From Mycolicibacterium frederiksbergense (GTDB lineage: Bacteria; Actinomycetota; Actinomycetes; Mycobacteriales; Mycobacteriaceae), in NCBI RefSeq assembly GCF_012223425.1, contig NZ_CP038799.1:310001-374000 (forward strand): a stretch of DNA of 64,000 nucleotides. The letters are read 5' to 3'. The position numbers were made by a program, and so were the translations under genes. Positions 28,658 to 36,217 of this stretch are shown one piece after another; position 1 is the stretch's first letter, and each line of letters begins with the position of its first letter. Under the pieces are notes generated by a model. It did not search any database. It was not told the origin of the DNA and worked only from the letters and a program-made list of their open reading frames with translations.

Positions 28658-28660
28658 TAG
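27551..28660 (+). CDS. IS630-family transposase
   Basis: 369 residues. N-terminal helix-turn-helix region (HRQVVQAQALLWAADGVANEQIARRSGVDSDTVRRWRSRF), then a DDE/RNase-H domain: first Asp in VVFSFDEKTQCQALDRTQP, second in VHVVLDNLSAHSTPEI, and Glu in SWLNLIERWFKELTDKRLRRGTF. These are the IS630/Tc1-mariner DDE spacings. The last codon is the last base triplet of the element, and the TAG stop comes from the duplicated TA plus the next base, so termination relies on the target site. Confidence 0.93.
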   Translation: MPVMTAVALPVSDAQRAELERMAASTSLPHRQVVQAQALLWAADGVANEQIARRSGVDSDTVRRWRSRFAQEGIEGVGRIAKGRGRKSSLPAGTVEEVLRLTHQGRPADGSTHWSTRTLAARVGIGKDSVAKIWADHKLKPWKVETFKVSNDPRFEEKLVDVVGLYMNPPARAVVFSFDEKTQCQALDRTQPSLPMKAGRAGTMTHDYKRNGTIDLFAAMNVATGEVLTDLRKGHTGADVLRFFKQIDASVARGLSVHVVLDNLSAHSTPEIAKWLAHKDRRRWHMHPTPTSSSWLNLIERWFKELTDKRLRRGTFTSVAELSEAIIAWATHWNADPKPFIWKAPAEDIITKVRRGRASLHQVNTQTDH

Positions 28661-29325
28661 GCCGTGTCTGATAAATGCGGTAGCCAAAGTGTGATGGCCC
28701 TTAGGACTGCTCCGCCGCGGTAAACGATGGCGAGTTTGTCGTAGCGGGTGGCCAGACCGCGCCATTGCTTGACGACGTTGAAGTTGCGTTCGATGACGTT
28801 GCGGCCCTTGTAGTCTTCGGCATCGAAGGCTGGTGGTCGCCCGCCTTGGGTGCCACGACGTTTGCGGTGGCCGATCTGATCGGACGGTTCGGGAATGACT
28901 GCGACGATCCCTCGTCGTCGCAGCCGCTGTCGAGTCGCTCGGCTGGAATAGGCCTTGTCGCCACGCAGGCGATCAGGCCGCGTGCGTGGCCGCCCTCGAC
29001 CGCAGCGCTCGACTTTCAGGTGGGCGAGCAAATGCTCCAGAACCGGTCCGTCGTTGGCTTGGCCAGCGCCCACGAGCACGACTAACGGTCGTCCGTAGCC
29101 GTCGACGAGGTGATGGATCTTGCTGGTCAGTCCGCCGCGGGAGCGGCCAATGGCGTGGTCAGGCGGCTCGCTGGCCAGATTTGTGTAATTCGACCCAGCC
29201 CCCTGTGTCACGGGTGATGTTCGTGGCATGTTGATGAGCACGGGCGATCGTGGAATCCACCGACACCGACCAATCGATGATCCCGGCTTCGTCGGCGGCA
29301 GCCAGCAACCGCGCCAACACCGCAT
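28657..29325 (-). CDS. IS5/IS427-type transposase, second frame (orfB)
   Basis: The frame is open for 222 codons, but meaningful sequence begins near 29185 with HAIGRSRGGLTSKIHHLVDG. It supplies the second Asp (LRGDKAYSS) and the Glu (NVIERNFNVVKQWRGLATRYDKLA) of the DDE domain. It is probably made as a fusion with orfA by a +1 (or -2) frameshift just before the orfA stop. Its own TAG stop is formed by the CTAG target duplication. At least two residues differ from copy 2 (Ala/Gly before IGRSRGG and Tyr/His in VDGxGRP). Confidence 0.85.
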   Translation of the reverse strand: MRCWRGCWLPPTKPGSSIGRCRWIPRSPVLINMPRTSPVTQGAGSNYTNLASEPPDHAIGRSRGGLTSKIHHLVDGYGRPLVVLVGAGQANDGPVLEHLLAHLKVERCGRGRPRTRPDRLRGDKAYSSRATRQRLRRRGIVAVIPEPSDQIGHRKRRGTQGGRPPAFDAEDYKGRNVIERNFNVVKQWRGLATRYDKLAIVYRGGAVLRAITLWLPHLSDTA

Positions 29326-29600
29326 CCCAGGTGCCCTCTGCGCTCATCCTTCGATGCCAGGTCCAGATCGTCTGCCACGGCCCAAACGCCTCGGGAACGT
29401 CGCGCCAGGCGATGCCGCACCGGTACCGGTAGATGATCCCCTCGAGCATCTGGCGGGCATCCCGAAAAGGCCTGCCCTTCTTACCTGTCCGAACAGGAAG
29501 AAGCTCTTCAATCAACGACCATTGAGCATCGGTGAGCAGCTGGAACCGCGACATGGCCTAAGTCTCAGCCGAAACACCCGAAATATTTGTCAGACACGCC
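28661..29600 (-). mobile_element. IS5-family (IS427-type) insertion sequence, copy 1 (940 bp)
   Basis: Ends GCCGTGTCTGATAAAT (left) and, reading inward from the right, GGCGTGTCTGACAAAT are inverted repeats with two mismatches. CTAG flanks both sides (28657-28660 and 29601-29604), a four-base target duplication. The left CTAG uses the terminal C of the IS630 element. Two overlapping transposase frames lie on the minus strand. Copy 2 at 54854-55793 has the same length and the opposite orientation. Confidence 0.9.
29159..29554 (-). CDS. IS5/IS427-type transposase, first frame (orfA)
   Basis: 131 residues. MSRFQLLTDAQWSLIEELLP is the usual start of IS5-group transposases; GIIYRYRCGIAWRDVPEAFGPWQTIWTWHRR follows, and VSVDSTIARAHQH carries the first catalytic Asp. 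It ends at HKSGQRAA, where the orfB frame takes over the DDE domain. ATG start with a purine-rich CTTAGGCC just upstream; no strong ribosome-binding site. Confidence 0.88.
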   Translation of the reverse strand: MSRFQLLTDAQWSLIEELLPVRTGKKGRPFRDARQMLEGIIYRYRCGIAWRDVPEAFGPWQTIWTWHRRMSAEGTWDAVLARLLAAADEAGIIDWSVSVDSTIARAHQHATNITRDTGGWVELHKSGQRAA

Positions 29601-30677
29601 CTAGCCGAGCAGGAAGAGCTCGGTGGCGGCCTGCACTGCTCCGGAGAACAGCTGCCCGACATGACTGCCGTCATGCCAGTGCAGTTCACCACCCCAACGC
29701 TCGTGCATCGCCAGCGCCGAACTGCGCATGGCCATCTGATCGTGCCAGGCGCCCACGATCAGCCGCCGGTCGGTGACCGGTGAGGTAGCCAGCGGATCGA
29801 TCACCGACGTCATGGCCGACACGGTGTCGGACAGCAACTGCTCACCTGCGCTGCGGCCGGGCCGACCCCACCGGCCCAGATGCAATCCGATCATCGCGTT
29901 GAGCCCCAGGATCGGGGTGTACAACGCCACCGCACCGACGCGGGTGTCCAGGTGGGACACCAGCGCGGCGACCGCACTGCCCAGCGACAACCCGGACACC
30001 GTCACCGATTCCGAATCGGTTGCCAGCCATCCGATCAGCGCCCGCACCTCGGACACCACCCGCATCGTCCCTGCCACGTTGGCCAACGGATCCCGCGCCG
30101 GATACTCGGGCCATTCCCGCCGCCGCGCACCGTGCCCGGGCTGCACCGGGAGCGCCACGTTGAAACCCAGCGCATCCAGCCTGCGCACCCGCGCCACCAT
30201 GAGATCCATCGGATCGCCCTGTCCGGCACCATGGATCCAGACCACCCAGGGACGCTGTTCGCCACGCCGGTACAACCGCACCCGCGCCGTCGCCACCCCT
30301 GCGTGGCCGTCGGCCAGCAGCGACTGCGGCAGTGCGGGCGTGTGTTCGAAGCTGAGTTCCTCGAACTGCAGTGCGCCGAAGCTACGGGCCTCGATCCCGG
30401 CGACCTGCAGCGGCTCCGGGTCGCGATGCGCCCCGGCGATCCCCAGCGCCCCGAGTTCGTCAGCGGCATCGCCGTAGGCCGCCAGTGGGCGCGGCAGCTG
30501 TGGGGGCGGGCCGGTCAATGTCATCCCGGTGACCACCAGCTCATCGAGCGCGACCTCACCGAGTTGCCGTAACCCCCTTCGCGACAGGCTGTTCCAGTCG
30601 CCGGATTCGTTGAGCGCGCCGACCGAACGCGGCAGCACCCCGCCGAGTTCCCATGCGATCTGGATGGCTCTACGCAA
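29601..30677 (-). CDS. Alpha/beta-hydrolase-family protein
   Basis: About 358 residues from a TTG that overlaps the monooxygenase stop by eight bases, with GAGG eight bases upstream; an ATG at MTLTGPPPQ (30525) is a shorter alternative. WVVWIHGAGQGDPMD is the oxyanion-hole strand, VSGLSLGSAVA the nucleophile elbow (Ser in GLSLG), and the C-terminal HDGSHVGQLF contributes the likely catalytic His. Last gene of a five-gene operon; ester cleavage after the Baeyer-Villiger step is an attractive role but is inferred. Its TAG stop lies in the CTAG now duplicated by the insertions. Confidence 0.8.
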   Translation of the reverse strand: MRRAIQIAWELGGVLPRSVGALNESGDWNSLSRRGLRQLGEVALDELVVTGMTLTGPPPQLPRPLAAYGDAADELGALGIAGAHRDPEPLQVAGIEARSFGALQFEELSFEHTPALPQSLLADGHAGVATARVRLYRRGEQRPWVVWIHGAGQGDPMDLMVARVRRLDALGFNVALPVQPGHGARRREWPEYPARDPLANVAGTMRVVSEVRALIGWLATDSESVTVSGLSLGSAVAALVSHLDTRVGAVALYTPILGLNAMIGLHLGRWGRPGRSAGEQLLSDTVSAMTSVIDPLATSPVTDRRLIVGAWHDQMAMRSSALAMHERWGGELHWHDGSHVGQLFSGAVQAATELFLLG

Positions 30678-32280
30678 GGGTGAATCCTCGATAGCCGCTG
30701 GCCGCGATCTCGTCGCAGCGCCGTCGGTACTCCGGGATTCCCGCGGTGTACCCCATGTACATCCGCTTCTTGCCGGGCACGTTCGCGCCGTTGTACCAGG
30801 AGTCGCACGACGGGTGCACCAGCACCGTCGCCGCCACCAGCGAGGTGGCGTGCTCGATCCATTCGCGCTGCGCGTCGGTCTGGGCGTCGATGGTCCGGTA
30901 GCCATGTTCGCGCAGATGGCCGATGCAGTCCGCGATCCACTCGATGTGCTGTTCCATGGCTGCGACGAAGTTCGTTGCCGCCGAGGGACTCCCCGGACCC
31001 TGCACGGTGAACAGATTGGGAAACCCGGCCACGGCCAGACCGAGATAGGACAGTGGCCCTTCCTCGGCCCAGTAGTCACCGAGCAGCGCGCCGTCACGGC
31101 CGCGCACCTTCATCTTGCTCAGCGCGCCGGTCATGGCGTCGAACCCGGTGGCGTAGATGATGACGTCCAGGTCGATATCGCGCCGCTCGGTGGAGATGCC
31201 GGTCGGCGTCACCGAGCGGATCGGGTTCTCACGCAGGTCCACCAGCGTCACATTGGCGCGGTTGAAGGTCTCGTAGTAGCCCTGATCGATGATCGGGCGC
31301 TTGCAGGCGAACGGGTGGGTGGGCACCAGGGCGGCGGCGGTGTCGGGATCGGTCACGATGCGCGCAATCGCCTCGCCGTACAGCGCGGTGGCCATCCGAT
31401 TGGCTTCGATATCGAAGAAGACGTCGCCCCAGTTGAGCGCGCCCATCACACCGCGTTCTTCGATGGCGCGCAGTTGTTCGTCTCGGGTTGCCGACGTGAT
31501 CGGCGGGCTGGCCAGCATGTCCAGCAACACCGAGAACGCAGAAAGCCGGGCCGCGCCGACCGGGTGTTCCCTCTGGGCCGCGCGGATATTCGCATAGTCG
31601 GCCTTCAGGTCATCCAGTTCACCCGGGGCGAAGGCGCGCACGGTCCACGGCAGTGTGAAGGCCGGCGAGCGCTGAAGGACGACGAGCTCGCCGGCCTGCC
31701 GGGCGATCACCGGTATCAGCTGCACGCCGGTCGATCCGGTGCCGATGACACCGACCCGCTTGCCGGTCAGATCGACGGGGTCGGCCGGCCATCGGCTGGT
31801 GAACAGCGATTCGCCGGCGAAAGAAGCGATCCCGGGGATGTCCGGTTCCAGCGGGACCGACAGAATGCCCGTCGCGGCGACCACGAACTGCGCCTCGTAG
31901 GTTTCGCCGTCGGCCACGTCCAGCCGCCAGACCGCGTCGTCCTCGTCGAAGGTCATGCCGAGCACCTCGGTGCCGAAGCAGATGTCGCGACGCAGGTCGA
32001 GGCGGTCGGCGACGAAATTGAGATAGGCCTCGATCTCCGGCTGGGCCGGCATGGATTCGGTCCACACCCACTCCTGCTGAATCTCCTCGGAGAAGCTGTA
32101 CGAGTATTCGATGCTCTCGATATCGCAACGGGCACCCGGGTAGCGGTTGACCAGCCAGGTGCCGCCCACCGCATCGGCCTTTTCCAGAACCGTTACCCGC
32201 AGGCCCTGTTCGCGCAGTGTGTGCAGTGCGTACAGCCCGGAGAACCCGGCACCGACGACGATGACGTCATAGCCGCGCAT
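30670..32280 (-). CDS. Baeyer-Villiger-like flavin monooxygenase
   Basis: 536 residues. FAD motif GAGFSGLYA at residues 9-17, then VGGTWLVNRYPGARCDIES, the typical Baeyer-Villiger pattern, and the NADPH Rossmann motif GTGSTGVQ near 188. The fingerprint FxGxxxHxxxW appears as FAGESLFTSRWP, with Phe where His is expected, so reactivity may differ from classical enzymes. ATFDAMTGAL matches the conserved ATGFD region. The ATG at 32280 overlaps the epimerase stop by 14 bases. Expected reaction: ketone to ester using NADPH and O2. Confidence 0.87.
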   Translation of the reverse strand: MRGYDVIVVGAGFSGLYALHTLREQGLRVTVLEKADAVGGTWLVNRYPGARCDIESIEYSYSFSEEIQQEWVWTESMPAQPEIEAYLNFVADRLDLRRDICFGTEVLGMTFDEDDAVWRLDVADGETYEAQFVVAATGILSVPLEPDIPGIASFAGESLFTSRWPADPVDLTGKRVGVIGTGSTGVQLIPVIARQAGELVVLQRSPAFTLPWTVRAFAPGELDDLKADYANIRAAQREHPVGAARLSAFSVLLDMLASPPITSATRDEQLRAIEERGVMGALNWGDVFFDIEANRMATALYGEAIARIVTDPDTAAALVPTHPFACKRPIIDQGYYETFNRANVTLVDLRENPIRSVTPTGISTERRDIDLDVIIYATGFDAMTGALSKMKVRGRDGALLGDYWAEEGPLSYLGLAVAGFPNLFTVQGPGSPSAATNFVAAMEQHIEWIADCIGHLREHGYRTIDAQTDAQREWIEHATSLVAATVLVHPSCDSWYNGANVPGKKRMYMGYTAGIPEYRRRCDEIAASGYRGFTLA

Positions 32281-33274
32281 GGTGTCGCTCCACGTAGAAC
32301 TCCGCGGCCCGGGCAATGGCTTCGGTCGCCGGCCGCGGCTGCCAGCCGAGCTCGCGGGTTGCCTTCGAATGATCCAGCGGCGAGGTGTGGTCCAGCAGTC
32401 GCACCGAGGCGAGCGTCACGGGTGTGTCGCGACGCAAGACCCTGCCGAGCAATTCACCGGTGGCTCCGACCGCGTAGAGCAACTGCACCGGCAGGCCGAT
32501 GCGCGGCGCGCGTGCACCCACTGCGTGTGCCGCGGTGGCGAACAACTCACGCTGACTGATGTAACGCTCGGAGACGATGTAGCGCTCCCCCACCGTGCCG
32601 TGGTCGGCGGCCAACACCAGCGCCTCGGCGGCATCCTCGACGCCGACGACCTCCGAGCCGACACCGTCGATGTAGACCGGTACCCGCCCCAACGCCGCGG
32701 CCGCGATCATCGCGCCGTGCGGGGTGGGCTGCCAGTCGCGCGGACCGTACGTGTTGGACACGCACATCGCGACGGCGGGCAGCGCCCGCTCGTGGGCATA
32801 GCTCAGCACGAGATCCTCGGCCTGGCGCCGTGATTCGACATACGGGCCGCCGAGGCCCGGCCAGTTGAACGGGTCGTCCTCGGTGGCCGCCCTGCCGTCG
32901 TCCCCGACGGCCACAGCGCCGATGGTGCTGGTGAAGACGAATTTGGGCAACCCGGACGCGACCGCGATGTCCAGCACACCGCGCAGGCCCTCGACGTTGG
33001 TGCGGAACAGTGGGGCCGGATCGCGCAGCCAGGCCCGGGTGTCCACCACGCAGTAGAAAACCGCGTCGCATCCGTGCATCGCGATGTGGACCGCCTCGGT
33101 GTCGAAGATGTCGCCGAAGTGGCGGTCCACGTCGAGATCCTCGATGGCTCGCGTGGAACTGCTGTCCCGCAACAGCACCCGCACGCGGTCGCCACGTTCC
33201 ACGAGCTTGCGGGTGACATGGGAGCCCAGAAAGCCGCTGGCACCCATCACCAGCACGGTGCGCCGCTCGGTCAC
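32267..33274 (-). CDS. NAD-dependent epimerase/dehydratase-family (extended SDR) protein
   Basis: 335 residues. N-terminal NAD motif MGASGFLGSHV at residues 9-19. The catalytic block reads PYVESRRQAED: the Tyr is present, but the YxxxK lysine is Arg. Members with this neighbourhood (VVDTRAW, NTYGPRDWQPTPHG, DHTSPLDHSKATRELGW) resemble 3-beta-HSD/dihydroflavonol-reductase-like enzymes acting on hydroxy or keto groups of alicyclic compounds. It sits between an NTF2-like gene and the Baeyer-Villiger-like monooxygenase and may make its ketone substrate. Confidence 0.8.
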   Translation of the reverse strand: MTERRTVLVMGASGFLGSHVTRKLVERGDRVRVLLRDSSSTRAIEDLDVDRHFGDIFDTEAVHIAMHGCDAVFYCVVDTRAWLRDPAPLFRTNVEGLRGVLDIAVASGLPKFVFTSTIGAVAVGDDGRAATEDDPFNWPGLGGPYVESRRQAEDLVLSYAHERALPAVAMCVSNTYGPRDWQPTPHGAMIAAAALGRVPVYIDGVGSEVVGVEDAAEALVLAADHGTVGERYIVSERYISQRELFATAAHAVGARAPRIGLPVQLLYAVGATGELLGRVLRRDTPVTLASVRLLDHTSPLDHSKATRELGWQPRPATEAIARAAEFYVERHHARL

Positions 33275-33280
33275 CGCAGG

Positions 33281-33715
33281 CTACTTCGCCTGGGTGAAGC
33301 GCAGGATGGTCCTGGTCAGGTGCAGGCTGGTGATCACCCAGCCACCGTCGCGTTTCTCGTAGGTCTCGTGGTAGTGCCCGGCACCGAAAAGCTCACCGCC
33401 ATTGGCAAACAACAGCAGATCCTCCATCGCCCAGATGGCCGACGCGGTGGTGTCCGAGGTGAGGTCGATCTCCGGGGTGTGCACGTGATGCTTGGTCTGC
33501 GCGTGCTCGACTCCGCCCAGCACCACCGGCACGAACTCGTCGAGTCCGTTCAGATCGGGTGCGGTCTGACCGTCGGCGCCACCGGTCGAGATCGCCATGT
33601 CCAGCTTCACCACGACATCAGGTGCGAACAACGCCTTCCACGCCTCGTAATCCTTGGTGTCCAGGAACCGGCAGTACCGTGCCTTGAGCCGGCGGATCGC
33701 CTCATAGTCATCCAT
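33281..33715 (-). CDS. NTF2/SnoaL-like protein
   Basis: 144 residues from the ATG at 33715, which starts one base after the SDR stop. MDDYEAIRRLKARYCRFLDTKDYEAWKALFAPDVVV is the classic SnoaL_4 opening; HHVHTPEIDLTSDTTASAIWAMEDLL and HYHETYEKRDGGWVITSLHLTRT follow. This fold includes dehydratases, isomerases and non-catalytic binders. Its role in the operon is unknown; a dehydratase or isomerase step on the ring substrate is a reasonable guess. Confidence 0.8.
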   Translation of the reverse strand: MDDYEAIRRLKARYCRFLDTKDYEAWKALFAPDVVVKLDMAISTGGADGQTAPDLNGLDEFVPVVLGGVEHAQTKHHVHTPEIDLTSDTTASAIWAMEDLLLFANGGELFGAGHYHETYEKRDGGWVITSLHLTRTILRFTQAK

Positions 33716-33716
33716 G

Positions 33717-34538
33717 TCAGAACTGTGCCATTCCGTTGTCGATGGACAGTGCCACCGCACTGATGTGGCGGGCCTCATCGGAGGCCAGCCACGCCACCGA
33801 CGCGGCGATGTCCTCGGGTTCGGCCATCCAGTTCGGGGTGAACGGGGTACCCATCTGCACCAGCGGCGGGTTGGTCTCGAATGCCTTGCCGAGCGCGCCG
33901 ACCATGTCTCCGGTGCCCATCGCGGTGTTCACCGGCCCGGGATGCACGCTGTTCACCCGGATGTGGTGCTTGCCGAGCTCGGCGGCGAACGCACGCGCCA
34001 TCCCGGTGACGGCGTGCTTACTGGCGGTGTAATGCACCATGAAGGCCTGCATCTTCACGCCCGCAAGCGAACTCACCAGGATGATCGAGCCGCCCCTGCC
34101 GCCGTCGATGATGTGCTGGGCGCCGGCCATCACCGTGTTCCAGGTGCCGGTGACGTTGATGTCGATGGTGTCGCGGAAGGACTCCGGGGTGATGTCGTGC
34201 CAGGCCTCTGGGATGGTGATGCCGGCGTTGGCGACGATCACATCGAGGCGGCCGAGTTCGGCGACCCCGTCGTCGACGGCGGACTTGAGGCCCTCGTAGT
34301 CACGCACGTCCACGGCGCGGTGAAAGATCCGACGCCCGGTGGCCTTGACCAGATCGACCGTTTCGGCGAACTCATCGGAGGTGGCCGACAGATACGGCAC
34401 CTTGGGCGGAAGCGGACCGGCGATGTCGACGGCAATGATGTCGGCACCTTCGTTGGCCATCCGGACCGCATGAGCACGGCCCTGGCCACGCGCGGCGCCG
34501 GTGATGAAGGCGACTCTGTCGGTCAACAACCCTGGCAT
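33717..34538 (-). CDS. Mycofactocin-type SDR oxidoreductase
   Basis: 273 residues from the ATG at 34538 (AAAGGAGCACG upstream). Cofactor motif TGAARGQGRAHA and catalytic VSSLAGVKMQAFMVHYTASKHAV. Between beta-2 (IIAVDIA) and helix C there is an insertion of roughly 15 residues (GPLPPKVPYLSATSDEFAETVDLVKATGRR), the mark of SDRs thought to hold NAD tightly and pass electrons to mycofactocin (TIGR03971-type). First gene of the minus-strand operon, behind regulon site 2. It would oxidise an alcohol early in the pathway. Confidence 0.85.
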   Translation of the reverse strand: MPGLLTDRVAFITGAARGQGRAHAVRMANEGADIIAVDIAGPLPPKVPYLSATSDEFAETVDLVKATGRRIFHRAVDVRDYEGLKSAVDDGVAELGRLDVIVANAGITIPEAWHDITPESFRDTIDINVTGTWNTVMAGAQHIIDGGRGGSIILVSSLAGVKMQAFMVHYTASKHAVTGMARAFAAELGKHHIRVNSVHPGPVNTAMGTGDMVGALGKAFETNPPLVQMGTPFTPNWMAEPEDIAASVAWLASDEARHISAVALSIDNGMAQF

Positions 34539-34576
34539 CGTGCTCCTTTGCATTTCACGGCTCTTGCGGACGATAC

Positions 34577-34595
34577 TACTGTAAGCTGTTCAGTA
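34577..34595. promoter_or_regulatory. 19-bp operator, regulon site 2
   Basis: TACTGTAAGCTGTTCAGTA matches TACTGTAA-N3-TTACAGTA at 14 of 16 fixed positions. It lies between the divergent mycofactocin-type SDR (start 34538) and Rieske oxygenase (start 34623) genes. Confidence 0.65.
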
Positions 34596-34622
34596 GCAGG
34601 TCCGGATCTGGAAGGTGCTCCC

Positions 34623-35630
34623 GTGGAGGTTCCGTTCACCTGGAAGGTCACCGGCTGGTTCATGATCGGCTGGTCCGCCGAGTTCATCGCCGGGGAGACC
34701 CGTCCGTTGCGTTACTTCGGTGAGGATCTGGTGGCCTGGCGCGATCTGGACGGCGCGCTGCACCTGATGGAAGGCCACTGCAAACACCTCGGCGCCCATC
34801 TGGGCCACGGCGGCAAGATCGTCGGCGACTGCGTCGAATGTCCCTTCCACGGGTGGCAGTGGGGACCCGACGGCACCAACCGCTACATCCCGTATCAGCC
34901 CGACAAGCCCAACCGCGGCCTGCGACTGCGCACCTATCCGATCGCCGAACAGCACGGCTGCGTGTTCATGTGGTTTCAGCCGCACGGTGAGCCGCCGCAG
35001 TGGGAACTGCCCGATATCTTCGACAAGTTCCCGCAGTTCCCGACCGATCCCGACGCGTTCTACCGCCCCTACCCCGAATTCTCCCGGTTCGCTGAGAACG
35101 AGCCGGTGCATCCGCAGATCGTCGCCGAGAACGGCCCGGACAGTGCGCATTTCCGCTATGTGCACCGCGCCACGGTCACCCCGGTCTGCCTGGACTGGAA
35201 GGTCGTCGACCACGAGTGGCAGTTCCTGACCGGCTGGCCCGACGCCCGCAGCGATGATCCCGACAAGATGTCGCTCTACATCCACAGCCACTTCTCCGGG
35301 CTGGGTTTCGCGATCAGCGCCTTCGAGGGCGCAGCCGAGCACCGGCTGATCTTCGCCTGCACCCCGGTCGATGACCAGGTGTCCAACATGTTCTATTCGA
35401 TCTGGTGGCCCAAGGTGCCCGGCGACACCTCCGACATCCCACCCGAGGATGTCCGCAAGCGCGTCGAGAAGCAGTATCTGGTGACGGTCTGGGACGATCT
35501 CGACATCTGGCGCTACCAGAAGTACATCGAGCGGCCGTCGCTGTCCAAGATCGACGCCAAACCGTATATGGCCATGCGTAAGTGGGCGACGCAATTCTAT
35601 GAGGTACCGCCGGTCGGTACACCGGTATGA
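34623..35630 (+). CDS. Rieske non-haem iron oxygenase, KshA-like
   Basis: 335 residues from a GTG with GGAAGG upstream; the long open frame to its left is antisense to the SDR gene and not real. The Rieske 2Fe-2S motif is CKHLGAHLGHG...CVECPFHGW (about residues 50-75). The mononuclear iron site is GPDSAHFRYVH (HxxxxH with Asp). The C-terminal KYIERPSLSKIDAKPYMAMRKWATQFY resembles 3-ketosteroid 9-alpha-hydroxylase oxygenases, which hydroxylate a ring and trigger its opening. No reductase (KshB-like) gene is nearby. Its stop overlaps the next ATG (ATGA). Confidence 0.87.
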   Translation: MEVPFTWKVTGWFMIGWSAEFIAGETRPLRYFGEDLVAWRDLDGALHLMEGHCKHLGAHLGHGGKIVGDCVECPFHGWQWGPDGTNRYIPYQPDKPNRGLRLRTYPIAEQHGCVFMWFQPHGEPPQWELPDIFDKFPQFPTDPDAFYRPYPEFSRFAENEPVHPQIVAENGPDSAHFRYVHRATVTPVCLDWKVVDHEWQFLTGWPDARSDDPDKMSLYIHSHFSGLGFAISAFEGAAEHRLIFACTPVDDQVSNMFYSIWWPKVPGDTSDIPPEDVRKRVEKQYLVTVWDDLDIWRYQKYIERPSLSKIDAKPYMAMRKWATQFYEVPPVGTPV

Positions 35631-36217
35631 CGACAGCGGTCATCACCCAGGAACTCCAGGGTGCGGTGGTCGGCCCGAACGCCGGTCTGGCCATGCTGGC
35701 GGACGAGGCCCGTCGGGTGGCACTGCCCAATATCGGCCGGCTGCTGCCGGCGGCCCGCGCCGCAGGCCACCACGTCGTGCACTGTCTGGTGCAGCGCCGG
35801 CCCGACGGACTGGGGTCCAATCACAACGCCCGCCTGTTCGCCGCGGGCAAGCGCTCCGTCGACATCACCCCCGGCAGTGACGGCGCCACCCTGCTACCCG
35901 AATTCGGGCCGGAGCCAGCAGATCTGGTGTTGTCACGCTGGCACGGCCTCGGGCCGATGGGCGGCACCGATCTGGATGCGATCCTGCGCAATCTCGGCGT
36001 CAGCACCATCGTGGCCGTCGGGGTCTCGCTCAACATCGCCATCCCCAATCTGGTGATGGATGCCGTCAACGCCGGCTACCGGGTGGTGCTCCCCCGGGAC
36101 GCGGTCGCCGGTGTCCCCGCCGAATACGGCGAGGCCGTCATCGACAACAGCCTGGCCCTGCTGGCCACCATCACCACCACCGCCGAACTCATCGAAGACT
36201 GGAGCGTCCATGGCTGA
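35627..36217 (+). CDS. Isochorismatase-fold protein lacking the usual catalytic residues
   Basis: 196 residues, overlapping both neighbours, so it is translationally coupled to the Rieske oxygenase and the acyl-CoA ligase. The fold is recognisable (VITQELQGAVVG, GHHVVHCLVQRR, GTDLDAILRNLGVSTIVAVGVSLNIAIPNLVMDAVNAGYRVVLPRDAVAG). The Asp of VIDMQ, the active-site Lys before the GTDL block and the nucleophilic Cys of TNxCV are replaced here (VITQE, SRWHG, LNIAI). It is therefore probably not a standard cysteine hydrolase and may bind or act on a pathway intermediate differently. Confidence 0.75.
   Translation: MTTAVITQELQGAVVGPNAGLAMLADEARRVALPNIGRLLPAARAAGHHVVHCLVQRRPDGLGSNHNARLFAAGKRSVDITPGSDGATLLPEFGPEPADLVLSRWHGLGPMGGTDLDAILRNLGVSTIVAVGVSLNIAIPNLVMDAVNAGYRVVLPRDAVAGVPAEYGEAVIDNSLALLATITTTAELIEDWSVHG

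Noticed and set aside
33714..34622. Apparent 300-residue N-terminal extension of the Rieske oxygenase
   Set aside because: It is antisense to the mycofactocin-type SDR and crosses the operator; the composition is typical of a GC-rich shadow frame.
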